Below are positions 42,956-51,014 of a DNA stretch of 64,000 nt, piece by piece (within the stretch, counting starts at the first letter, position 1; every line of letters begins with the position of its first letter). A program made the translations under genes and the position numbers. A model generated the notes under the pieces. That model was not told where the DNA came from, did not search any database, and saw only the letters and a program-made list of their open reading frames with translations. The stretch is taken from positions 448,682 through 512,681 of the forward strand of contig JAMPFF010000001.1 in assembly GCA_023664605.1 (NCBI GenBank), read 5' to 3'. This DNA is from Clostridium sp. Lineage in GTDB: Bacteria; Bacillota; Clostridia; Lachnospirales; Lachnospiraceae.

Positions 42956-45094
42956 ATGGAAACAAATCAGGAATTATTTGAAAAAAGAAAAAAATTAATA
43001 TGCGAACTTGTGGCAGACGAGTTGTATACACCGATGAAAGAAAAGGAACTGGCCGCGTTCATGCAGGTTGCCAAAGCGGACAGAGAGGCGTTTAAGCAGG
43101 TGCTTGACGCGCTTTTGGCGGAGGGGAAAATCGAACTGACCGCCAAGGGGAAGTATGTCAAATCGGACTCTCGTTTTTTGACAGGTACTTTTATCGGCAA
43201 TGCCAGAGGATTTGGTTTTGTAGAGATAGAGGGAAGAGAGGAAGATTTGTATATACCGGAAACCATGACGAGCCATGCCTTTCATCTGGACAAAGTACAG
43301 GTGGAACTGTTACCGGGAAAGCGTGGCAAGAGGCAGGAGGCGGTTGTCCGCAAAATTTTGGAACACGGCATGGTTCAGATTGTGGGAACGTATGAACAGT
43401 CGGCGTCTTTTGGTTTTGTGATTCCGGATAACGCAAAATTGGCTTCGGATATTTTTGTACCCAAAGAGCGTTCTAAGGGAGCGGTAAGCGGGCATAAAGT
43501 AGTGGTAGAGCTGACAAGCTATGGGGATGAGAAACATAAGCCGGAAGGCAAAGTAGTAGAGATTCTGGGGCATATCAATGACCCCGGCGTGGATATCATG
43601 TCGATTATTCGTGGCTTTGATTTGCCTGTCGCATTCGGGGAAAAAGTGATGAATCAGGCACAGCGGATTCCGGACGAAATACAGGAAGCTGATATGGCAG
43701 GGCGTTTGGACTTGCGGGATGTGGAAATGGTGACAATAGACGGCGAGGATGCAAAGGATTTGGATGATGCGGTCAGCCTTTCCAAAGAGGGGGAGTTATA
43801 TCATCTGGGCGTCCATATTGCGGACGTGTCTAATTATGTGCAGGAAAATTCCGCATTGGACTGGGAAGCGTATGAGCGTGGAACGAGCGTTTATCTTGTG
43901 GACAGAGTGATTCCCATGCTGCCGCATAAACTCTCCAACGGTATCTGTTCCTTAAATCAGGGGGTGGACAGACTGGCTCTAAGCTGCCTGATGACGATTG
44001 ATAAAAAAGGAAACGTAACGGATTATCAGATAGCGGAAACGGTCATCCGCGTAGATAGAAGAATGACTTATACAAGCGTAAAAAAGATTTTGGAAGACCA
44101 TGACGAGGCCGAGTGTAAGGAATACGAGACGTTTGTGCCGATGTTTGAACTGATGGAAAAACTGGCGGCGGTTTTACGGCAAAAAAGGCATAAGCGCGGT
44201 TCTATTGACTTTGATTTTCCGGAGAGTAAGATTTTGCTGGACGGGGAGGGGCATCCGATAGAGATTAAACCATATGAGCGTAATGTGGCGACCAAGATTA
44301 TCGAGGATTTTATGTTGATTGCCAATGAGACCGTGGCGCAGCATTTTTTCTGGATGGAAATACCGTTTGTCTATCGTACCCATGACAATCCCGACCCGGA
44401 GAAAATTGCGAAGCTTTCCACGTTCCTGCATAATTTTGGCTATTATATGAAAACCGCAAAAGAGGAGGTACATCCGAAAGAGATACAGAAGCTTTTAGAT
44501 AAAATGGAGGGTACGCCGGAGGAAACGCTGATTAGTAGATTGACGCTGCGGAGCATGAAACAGGCAAAGTATACCGTGGAGTGCAGCGGGCATTTCGGGC
44601 TTGCCTGCCGGTATTATTGTCATTTTACCTCGCCTATCAGGCGTTATCCGGATTTGCAGATACACAGGATTATTAAAGAGCAGTTACGGGGGCGGTTACA
44701 GGAGAAGCGAATCGAGCATTATCAGAGCAGGCTGCCGGTTGTGGCAAAACATTCCTCCGAAAGGGAACGTCGCGCCGAAGAAGCGGAGCGGGAGACGGAT
44801 AAATTAAAGAAAGCCGAATATATGGAGGCGCATATCGGAGAAACGTTTGACGGCGTCATATCAGGCATTACGAGCTGGGGCGTCTATGTGGAACTGCCAA
44901 ATACGATAGAAGGCATGATACATGTAGCCAAACTGCCGGGCGATTATTATGTCTATGATGAAAATGCCTACGAGATGATAGGAGAAAAGACCGGTAAAAA
45001 ATATCGCCTTGGAGAGCAGATTAGCATTCGGGTGGATGGTGTGGAACGGATGACAAGGACGATAAATTTTTCGGTTTGGGAAAAAGAAGATTGA
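42956..45094 (+). CDS. rnr: ribonuclease R
   Basis: A 712-residue processive 3'-5' exoribonuclease that degrades structured RNA and works with SmpB/tmRNA on defective messages. An N-terminal winged-helix segment is followed by two cold-shock domains (GTFIGNARGFGFVEIEG and GTYEQSASFGFVIPD). The RNB catalytic domain contains the metal-binding VTIDGEDAKDLDDAVSL and HIADVSNYV. A C-terminal S1 domain contains GVISGITSWGVYVELPNTIE. ATG is preceded by a weak site after the secG terminator. It is followed by smpB after 22 bases. Confidence 0.97.
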   Translation: METNQELFEKRKKLICELVADELYTPMKEKELAAFMQVAKADREAFKQVLDALLAEGKIELTAKGKYVKSDSRFLTGTFIGNARGFGFVEIEGREEDLYIPETMTSHAFHLDKVQVELLPGKRGKRQEAVVRKILEHGMVQIVGTYEQSASFGFVIPDNAKLASDIFVPKERSKGAVSGHKVVVELTSYGDEKHKPEGKVVEILGHINDPGVDIMSIIRGFDLPVAFGEKVMNQAQRIPDEIQEADMAGRLDLRDVEMVTIDGEDAKDLDDAVSLSKEGELYHLGVHIADVSNYVQENSALDWEAYERGTSVYLVDRVIPMLPHKLSNGICSLNQGVDRLALSCLMTIDKKGNVTDYQIAETVIRVDRRMTYTSVKKILEDHDEAECKEYETFVPMFELMEKLAAVLRQKRHKRGSIDFDFPESKILLDGEGHPIEIKPYERNVATKIIEDFMLIANETVAQHFFWMEIPFVYRTHDNPDPEKIAKLSTFLHNFGYYMKTAKEEVHPKEIQKLLDKMEGTPEETLISRLTLRSMKQAKYTVECSGHFGLACRYYCHFTSPIRRYPDLQIHRIIKEQLRGRLQEKRIEHYQSRLPVVAKHSSERERRAEEAERETDKLKKAEYMEAHIGETFDGVISGITSWGVYVELPNTIEGMIHVAKLPGDYYVYDENAYEMIGEKTGKKYRLGEQISIRVDGVERMTRTINFSVWEKED

Positions 45095-45116
45095 GGGAAA
45101 GGCATGGTTATAGAAG

Positions 45117-45581
45117 ATGGCAAAGGAAGCAATGAAGTTAGTTGCGAATAATAAAAAGGCATATCATGACTTTTTCATAGAAGAAAAGTATGAGGCGGGT
45201 ATCGCCCTGCACGGTACGGAGGTAAAATCCCTGCGGCTTGGAAAGTGCAGCATCAAAGAGGGGTTTATCCGCATAGAAAACGGGGAAGCCTTTGTATATG
45301 GCATGAATATCAGTCCGTATGAAAAAGGTAATATTTTCAATAAAGACCCGCTGCGTGTCAGGAAACTGTTACTGCATAAAATGGAAATACGTAAGTTAGC
45401 AGGAAAGATAAGCGAACAGGGATATACGATTGTTCCTTTGCAGGTCTATTTTAAAGACGGCAGGGCAAAATTGGAAATCGGGCTTGCCAAAGGTAAAAAA
45501 CTTTATGATAAGAGACAGGATATCGCCAAAAAAGACCAGCGCAGAGAACACGAGAGAGATTTTAAAATCAGAAATCTCTAA
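45117..45581 (+). CDS. smpB: SsrA-binding protein SmpB
   Basis: A 154-residue tmRNA-binding protein for trans-translation. It starts near [20 protein letters not shown], with the conserved [13 protein letters not shown], and ends in the basic tail [19 protein letters not shown] that reaches the ribosomal decoding centre. It lies between rnr and its RNA partner ssrA, the usual Firmicute arrangement. Confidence 0.98.
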   Translation: MAKEAMKLVANNKKAYHDFFIEEKYEAGIALHGTEVKSLRLGKCSIKEGFIRIENGEAFVYGMNISPYEKGNIFNKDPLRVRKLLLHKMEIRKLAGKISEQGYTIVPLQVYFKDGRAKLEIGLAKGKKLYDKRQDIAKKDQRREHERDFKIRNL

Positions 45582-45607
45582 AAAGAATAGAAAAATCAAC
45601 AAGGTTA

Positions 45608-45616
45608 TGCTATAAT
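45608..45616 (+). promoter_or_regulatory. ssrA promoter, extended -10
   Basis: TGCTATAAT is an extended -10 box; no good -35 hexamer is visible 17 bases upstream. Start near 45623 would give a precursor with about 80 nt removed before the mature 5' end. Confidence 0.5.
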
Positions 45617-45704
45617 GTAATAGCCGCAAAAGAAAAACAAGCGACTGCGAAACAGACAATAGAGCGCTGAAAGCGTGGGTTTGCGAGTCAAATAAACAGA
45701 ATAA

Positions 45705-46051
45705 GGGCCAGTCAAGGTTTCGACAGGGGTCTTGCAGCTGGAGAAGCTATCCGCAGGTGATGCGTCAAATCACAAAACTAAATATAAACGCTGAAGATAA
45801 TTTAGCATACGCTGCCTAAAGGCAGCTGTCCGCCTTAACGCACCTGCACATTAAGAATCGGGCATCGACTATGCAGGAAACGACACAGGCAAAGCTTTGA
45901 GCCTGTGGGCGTATGATGAAGCTACTAAACGTATCGGGGCGTCTGTTTCCTGATACGGGAGGGAATGAGGAGCAATCCGCAATAACAGACTATGATAGTA
46001 GAAGGACAGGGAATGGGCTTTTGGACACGGGTTCGACTCCCGTCTGGTCCA
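45705..46051 (+). ncRNA. ssrA: transfer-messenger RNA (ssrA)
   Basis: The tRNA-like ends pair: GGGCCAG at 45705-45711 with CTGGTCC at 46044-46050, and the T arm reads GGGTTCGACTCCC. The 5' portion contains the typical GGTTTCGACAGGGG. The tag reading frame ends GCT-GAA-GAT-AAT-TTA-GCA-TAC-GCT-GCC-TAA at 45790-45819, giving the degradation tag ending AEDNLAYAA; the exact resume codon is inferred. CCA is not encoded after the discriminator A. Together with SmpB it rescues stalled ribosomes. Confidence 0.96.
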
Positions 46052-46092
46052 CTTAAGGAGTCGGGATTTTACAAGGAGGGAGGATAAGCGGC

Positions 46093-46335
46093 ATGGATAA
46101 AGAAATAAAAATAATGGTCAATACAATTATTGATGAGATGGGCCGTATGGAAGAACGGATAAACAAACGCTTTGAGAATGTGGACAAACGCTTTGATAAA
46201 ATAGAACAACGTTTAGATATGATGCAGCAGGAGATTAATGCTTGTAAGCTGGAAAAAGATACGATAGAGATTCTAATCCGCAAAATAGACCAGTTAGAAA
46301 AAAGGATTGAGGAATTGGAACGAAAGACGGCATAG
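46093..46335 (+). CDS. small coiled-coil protein
   Basis: An 80-residue, highly charged protein predicted to be almost wholly coiled coil. Heptads run through ERINKRFENVDKRFDKIEQR, then LDMMQQEINACKLEKD and IDQLEKRIEELERK. There is no signal peptide or membrane segment. GGAGGGAGG lies upstream at good spacing. It sits between ssrA and recJ, 9 bases before recJ, so it is probably co-translated with that nuclease. Function unknown; it may be an oligomerisation partner. Confidence 0.7.
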   Translation: MDKEIKIMVNTIIDEMGRMEERINKRFENVDKRFDKIEQRLDMMQQEINACKLEKDTIEILIRKIDQLEKRIEELERKTA

Positions 46336-46344
46336 GAAATTAAT

Positions 46345-48135
46345 ATGGCAAAATGGGTGGTATCGGCCAAGAGGGCTGATTTTGCAAAAATCGCAGAAAC
46401 ATTCGGGATTGACCCCGTCATTGCCCGCATTATCCGTAACAGGGATATCGTGGGGGATGAACAGATTGATTTCTTCCTGAATGGAACAATAAAAGATTTA
46501 CACGCACCGCGGCTGCTTTATGATATGGAGAAAGCAGTCGCTTTTATACTGTCCAAAATAAAAGAAAACGTTTCCATACGAATTATCGGCGACTATGACA
46601 TTGACGGTATCTGTTCCGCCTATATTCTGTTTCGTGGATTAAGCGTATGTGGAGCGAAAGTGGATACGGTGATTCCGCACCGCATCAAGGACGGTTACGG
46701 GCTAAATGATGCGTTAATTGAAGAAGCGCATAAAGACGGCATTGATACGATAATAACCTGCGATAACGGCATTGCGGCCGCGGAGCAGATTGCCTATGCG
46801 AAAGAGCTTGGCATAGACGTTATTGTGACCGACCATCATGAAGTGCCTTACGAAGTTATGGAGGATGGAACCCGGAAAGAACTGCTTCCTTTGGCCGTGG
46901 CGGTCATCGACCCGAAACAGGAAAAGTGCGCTTATCCGTTTGACGGTATCTGCGGAGCGGTTGTGGCGTATAAGTTTGTGCAGGTTCTACTGGAAGAATA
47001 TGCAAAAGACAGCAGTGCGGATAACATCCGACAGGATGAACTGTTAGAGGAATTGATGGAATTTGCGGCATTTGCTACGGTAGGCGATGTCATGGAGCTG
47101 CTTGATGAAAACAGGGTATTGGTAAAGTACGGATTAAAAAAGATGGAACAGCCCCAAAATCCCGGACTGCGGGCTTTGATAGAGGTAAACGGGATGCAGG
47201 GAAAGCCTTTGTCAGCCTACCATATCGGTTTTGTATTAGGCCCGTGCCTGAATGCGACCGGCAGGCTGGATACGGCGGCAAAAGCATTGCAGATGCTTAC
47301 CTGTCATGATTTTGCAAAAGCGGTTACGATTGCCGGGGAATTAAAGGAATTAAACGACAGCAGAAAGGAAATGACAAGGCAGGGAACGCAGCAGGCCATT
47401 GATATGATAGAAAAAAGCGGGTTGCGGGAGGATAAGGTGCTTGTCGTTTATCTGCCGGAGTGCCATGAGAGTCTGGCGGGCATCATTGCCGGACGGATTA
47501 AGGAAAAATACCACAAGCCTGTTTTTGTACTGACAAAGGCACAGGAGGGCGTGAAAGGTTCGGGGCGTTCGATAGAGGCGTATCATATGTATGAGCAGAT
47601 GAGCCTGTGCAAACATCTTTTTACCCGTTACGGCGGACATAAAATGGCGGCAGGGCTGTCGATGCCGGAAAAAAATGTAGATAAGTTCCGCGCCGCTCTT
47701 AACAGAAACTGCCAACTGTCCGATGAAGATTTTATAGAGAAAATTGTGATTGATGTGCCGATGCCGCTTTCCTATATCAGCATGGACTTTGTCAGACAGC
47801 TTCAGATGCTGGAACCGTTCGGCAATGGAAATCCGAAACCTGTTTTTGCGCAGAAAAATGTACATATACTGCAGGGCAGGCTTCTTGGGAAGAATGAAAA
47901 CGTAGGGAAATATCGGATTCAGGACGAGCAGGGAAATTTCTACGAAATGGTTTATTTCGGCGATTTGGAAAAGTGGCACGGTTTTTTGGAGGACGCTTTC
48001 GGCAAAAAGGAGCGGGAAAGACTCTACCGCGAGGGCAGCGAAAGTGTTGTCATACAGATGATTTATTATCCGGACATCAATGTATATAAAGGACGGGAAA
48101 GCCTACAGATTGTAATGCAAGACTACGCAGACTGA
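46345..48135 (+). CDS. recJ: single-stranded-DNA-specific exonuclease RecJ
   Basis: A 596-residue 5'-3' exonuclease for recombination and repair. DHH-family motifs are present: IIGDYDIDGICSAY (motif I), TCDNGIAA (motif II), VTDHHEVPYE (DHH motif III) and GAVVAYKF. The DHHA1 region contains GSGRSIEAYHMYEQM and RYGGHKMAAGLSM, and an OB domain follows (EPFGNGNPKPVFA). The length is normal. The ATG follows the coiled-coil gene by 9 bases with little ribosome-site signal, suggesting coupling. Downstream is a hairpin-rich gap. Confidence 0.96.
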   Translation: MAKWVVSAKRADFAKIAETFGIDPVIARIIRNRDIVGDEQIDFFLNGTIKDLHAPRLLYDMEKAVAFILSKIKENVSIRIIGDYDIDGICSAYILFRGLSVCGAKVDTVIPHRIKDGYGLNDALIEEAHKDGIDTIITCDNGIAAAEQIAYAKELGIDVIVTDHHEVPYEVMEDGTRKELLPLAVAVIDPKQEKCAYPFDGICGAVVAYKFVQVLLEEYAKDSSADNIRQDELLEELMEFAAFATVGDVMELLDENRVLVKYGLKKMEQPQNPGLRALIEVNGMQGKPLSAYHIGFVLGPCLNATGRLDTAAKALQMLTCHDFAKAVTIAGELKELNDSRKEMTRQGTQQAIDMIEKSGLREDKVLVVYLPECHESLAGIIAGRIKEKYHKPVFVLTKAQEGVKGSGRSIEAYHMYEQMSLCKHLFTRYGGHKMAAGLSMPEKNVDKFRAALNRNCQLSDEDFIEKIVIDVPMPLSYISMDFVRQLQMLEPFGNGNPKPVFAQKNVHILQGRLLGKNENVGKYRIQDEQGNFYEMVYFGDLEKWHGFLEDAFGKKERERLYREGSESVVIQMIYYPDINVYKGRESLQIVMQDYAD

Positions 48136-48309
48136 GGAGAATGGAGGATAGTGTGAAAAATCACACTGATGTGCTGATTTTTCACAGTCTGAACTTGTTC
48201 AGACTGCAATTATGAGTCAGAGCCTCAAATATGCCTTGAGCGCAGCCGAGAATTTGAGATTCTCGGCGCGGCATCATCGCAGCAAGCTGCTCTGATATGG
48301 AGGACTATT
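48136..48309. repeat. cluster of five hairpins between recJ and the sugar kinase gene
   Basis: Five inverted repeats follow one another. TGTGAAAAATCA/TGATTTTTCACA occupies 48152-48186. CAGTCTGAAC/GTTCAGACTG occupies 48185-48206. CTCAA/TTGAG occupies 48224-48240. GCCGAGAAT/ATTCTCGGC occupies 48245-48267. GCAGC/GCTGC occupies 48280-48291. No T run follows any of them. The layout is like that downstream of groEL although stem sequences differ. Confidence 0.7.
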
Positions 48310-49242
48310 ATGGTACTTACGGTAACGCTGAATCCGGCAGTGGATAAGACCTATACAGCGGGGGAATTAATTACAGGGCATGTCAACAGGATGCGCACGG
48401 TGATGTCGCTTGCGGGAGGCAAGGGCATCAATGTGACAAGGGCGCTGCGCCAGTATGGCGTTCCGGTATGCGCAACGGGATTTTTAGGCGGATATGCGGG
48501 AAATTTTATTGAGGATGATTTAAAAGGCCGGGATGTGGATTGTCAATTTATCCGGGTGGATGGTGAAACGAGAAGCAATATGAATATTCTGGCGGATAAC
48601 GGGTATGTAACGGAGATTTTAGAGCCGGGGCCGGAGATTACGAAAGAGCAGTTAGAACAGTTTATGATACAGTATGAGAGCCTTTTATCCGGTTGTGAAC
48701 TTGTCGTTTTGTCCGGCAGCGCGGCAAGGGGCGTACCGGAAAATATTTATGCGCTGTTAATTGAAAAGGCGCGAAACAGAGGAATTAAGACGTTACTGGA
48801 TACAAGCGGGGAGAATCTGCAAAGGGGCATTGCGGCAAAACCTTATCTGATGAAACCGAATTTAAAGGAATTAGAATATATTGTAGGGCATAAACTTGGT
48901 AATAGGGAAGCGGCAATGGAGGCGGCGCTTGCCCTGCATGAAGCGGGCATTGCCCATGTTGTTGTATCCATGGGGCAAAAGGGGCTTTTTTCGGTAAGCA
49001 GCGGCGGACGCGTTTATTTCGCCAAAGCGGGAAGAGTGCCGGTATTAAATACGGTAGGATGCGGAGACTGTGTGGTGGCATCTTATGCCATGTCGATTCT
49101 AAAAAGAGAATCCGAAGAAGAATCATTAAAAAAGGCGGCGGCCATTTCGGCGGCAAACGCCACAACGTTAAAAAGTGCGGATATCCCGATGGATGTAGCG
49201 GATGAATTGATGGAGAGTATTACGGTGGAGAAATTACGATAG
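48310..49242 (+). CDS. PfkB-family hexose-phosphate kinase (1-phosphofructokinase-like)
   Basis: A 310-residue ribokinase-superfamily kinase. N-terminal MVLTVTLNPAVDKTY and GGKGINVTRAL are the substrate-binding signature of the FruK/LacC subgroup. The C-terminal NTVGCGDCVVASYAMS carries the catalytic Asp and anion hole, with Cys in place of the usual Ala/Ser neighbour. It probably phosphorylates fructose-1-phosphate (or tagatose-6-phosphate) with ATP. No fructose PTS genes or regulator are adjacent, so the exact substrate is uncertain. AGGACT upstream and GGAGG at 48297 give a good ribosome site. A strong terminator follows. Confidence 0.88.
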   Translation: MVLTVTLNPAVDKTYTAGELITGHVNRMRTVMSLAGGKGINVTRALRQYGVPVCATGFLGGYAGNFIEDDLKGRDVDCQFIRVDGETRSNMNILADNGYVTEILEPGPEITKEQLEQFMIQYESLLSGCELVVLSGSAARGVPENIYALLIEKARNRGIKTLLDTSGENLQRGIAAKPYLMKPNLKELEYIVGHKLGNREAAMEAALALHEAGIAHVVVSMGQKGLFSVSSGGRVYFAKAGRVPVLNTVGCGDCVVASYAMSILKRESEEESLKKAAAISAANATTLKSADIPMDVADELMESITVEKLR

Positions 49243-49251
49243 GAACGCAGT

Positions 49252-49282
49252 GAAAAAGCCTGAGAAATTCTCAGGCTTTTTC
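49252..49282 (+). terminator. intrinsic terminator after the sugar kinase gene
   Basis: GAAAAAGCCTGAGAA pairs with TTCTCAGGCTTTTTC around one or a few bases; the T5 run is part of the stem. Confidence 0.9.
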
Positions 49283-49377
49283 GTATTTTCTTATGAGGGG
49301 GGAGATAGTGAGTTATTCAACTATCTTGATTTTTATCATAGATGGGAAATGTGTCTAAAATGTGTTTTCTTTCTAAT

Positions 49378-49421
49378 AAAAATATAAATTTCCTTTAACA
49401 AAAATATAAACTTCCATAAAG
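49378..49421. repeat. 22-bp direct repeat upstream of murE
   Basis: AAAAATATAAATTTCC at 49378 and AAAAATATAAACTTCC at 49400 are spaced 22 bases apart, about two helical turns, and lie just upstream of the murE promoter. A regulator site or a curved A-tract element is possible. Confidence 0.5.
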
Positions 49422-49434
49422 AAAATCGGAAAAG

Positions 49435-49463
49435 TTGAAAAAGAGTGTGTTTCGTGATATTTT
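49435..49463 (+). promoter_or_regulatory. murE operon promoter
   Basis: TTGAAA (49435-49440) and TATTTT (49458-49463) with a 17-base spacer, about 55 bases before the start codon. Confidence 0.6.
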
Positions 49464-49517
49464 ATTTAGAGGGGTGAAAAGAAGAAATGACTTTTCATTC
49501 CGGAAAGGAATATGGTA

Positions 49518-50996
49518 ATGGGAAAATTAAAGGAATTGTTGGGAAATATAGAATATGAATGTATCAAAGGTACGATAGAGACAGAAGTGACAGAGGTCGT
49601 TTATGATTCCAGAAAAGCAGCGTCCGGCTGTCTTTTTATATGTATTCCGGGAGCGAAAGCGGACGGTCATGATTATGCTGCACAGGTAGTATCGGCGGGG
49701 GCTGCAGCGTTAGTTGTGGAAAAGGAAGTGGAACTTCCGAAAGAAGCCGAAGTAACCGTGATTAAGGTGGCGAATGCACGCTATGCCATGGCATTTATCT
49801 GTGCTGCGTATTTTGGGCATCCGGCCAGGGAAATGCAGATAATCGGCATTACCGGAACGAAAGGAAAGACGACGACGACGTATCTCGTAAAATCCATTTT
49901 GGAGCAGGCCGGACGTAAGGTCGGATTGATTGGCACGATTGAGGTGATTATCGGCGATACCCATATCCACGCGGATAATACGACGCCGGAGTCTTATCTG
50001 ATACAGCAGTATTTCAGGCAGATGGCGGACGCCGGATGCGATACGGTTGTCATGGAGGTATCTTCACAGGGGCTGATGCTTCACAGAACGCAGGGATTTG
50101 TCTTTGATTACGGCATCTTTACGAATATTGAACCCGACCATATCGGACCGAATGAGCATAAGGACTTTGACGATTATCTGCATTGTAAGGGAATGCTTTT
50201 TAAACAGTGCAGGGTCGGGATTGTCAATCGGGATGATGCGCACTGGGAGCATGTGATAAAGGAACATACCTGTGCGCTTGAGACATACGGCATACAGACG
50301 GATGCCGATTTGAAAGCGCAAAATTTGAAACTGCTCTCTGGCGGCGGAAAGCTGGGCGTTTCTTTTGATGTGACGGGGCTTATGAACTTTCCCGTCGAAG
50401 TTGCCACACCAGGTAAATTCAGCGTATATAATGCCCTGACGGCGATTGCCATATGCAGGCATTTTCAGGTTCCGCAGGATGCCATACAGAAAGCGCTTTT
50501 ACAGGCAAAGGTAAAGGGTCGGATTGAACTTGTGAAAGTATCGGACGATTTTACCCTGATGATTGACTATGCCCATAACGCTATGGCGCTGCAAAGTCTT
50601 TTATCCACCTTAAAAGAATATCATCCGCATCGTTTAATCAGCGTGTTTGGCTGCGGCGGGAACCGTTCTAAGCTCAGACGTTACGAGATGGGAGAAGTCA
50701 GCGGCAGACTGGCGGATATAACGATTATTACCTCGGATAATCCCCGTTTTGAAGAGCCGCAGGATATTATTGACGATATTAAAACGGGAATTGGCAAAAC
50801 GGACGGAAAGTATATAGAAATCTGCGACAGGAAAGAGGCGATTGCCTACGCGATAGCGCATGGCGAGCCGGGAGACATTATTGTGCTGGCAGGAAAGGGA
50901 CACGAGGATTACCAGGAGATAAAAGGGGTAAAATATCCGATGGACGAAAGGGATTTAATCCGTGATATCCTGGCAGAGAAAAAGCAGGATAAATAA
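49518..50996 (+). CDS. murE: UDP-MurNAc-L-Ala-D-Glu:meso-diaminopimelate ligase MurE
   Basis: A 492-residue ATP-dependent peptidoglycan precursor ligase. The ATP loop is GTKGKTTTTYLV; further motifs are VMEVSSQGL, FTNIEPDHIG and DYAHN. The motif SDNPRFEEP contains DNPR, the signature for meso-diaminopimelate rather than lysine, implying a DAP-type wall. ATG 49518 is preferred over ATG 49512 because AAAGGAA lies at better spacing. It leads a long plus-strand run with priA 18 bases downstream. Confidence 0.95.
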   Translation: MGKLKELLGNIEYECIKGTIETEVTEVVYDSRKAASGCLFICIPGAKADGHDYAAQVVSAGAAALVVEKEVELPKEAEVTVIKVANARYAMAFICAAYFGHPAREMQIIGITGTKGKTTTTYLVKSILEQAGRKVGLIGTIEVIIGDTHIHADNTTPESYLIQQYFRQMADAGCDTVVMEVSSQGLMLHRTQGFVFDYGIFTNIEPDHIGPNEHKDFDDYLHCKGMLFKQCRVGIVNRDDAHWEHVIKEHTCALETYGIQTDADLKAQNLKLLSGGGKLGVSFDVTGLMNFPVEVATPGKFSVYNALTAIAICRHFQVPQDAIQKALLQAKVKGRIELVKVSDDFTLMIDYAHNAMALQSLLSTLKEYHPHRLISVFGCGGNRSKLRRYEMGEVSGRLADITIITSDNPRFEEPQDIIDDIKTGIGKTDGKYIEICDRKEAIAYAIAHGEPGDIIVLAGKGHEDYQEIKGVKYPMDERDLIRDILAEKKQDK

Positions 50997-51014
50997 AAGA
51001 TAAGAGGGTAGTGG

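Noticed and set aside
47350-47979. Long minus-strand open frame inside recJ
   Set aside because: A shadow of the recJ reading frame; no family features and no ribosome site.
49295-49302. G6 run in the gap upstream of murE as a promoter-length switch
   Set aside because: Only six G, and it lies far upstream of the predicted promoter rather than between its -35 and -10 boxes.
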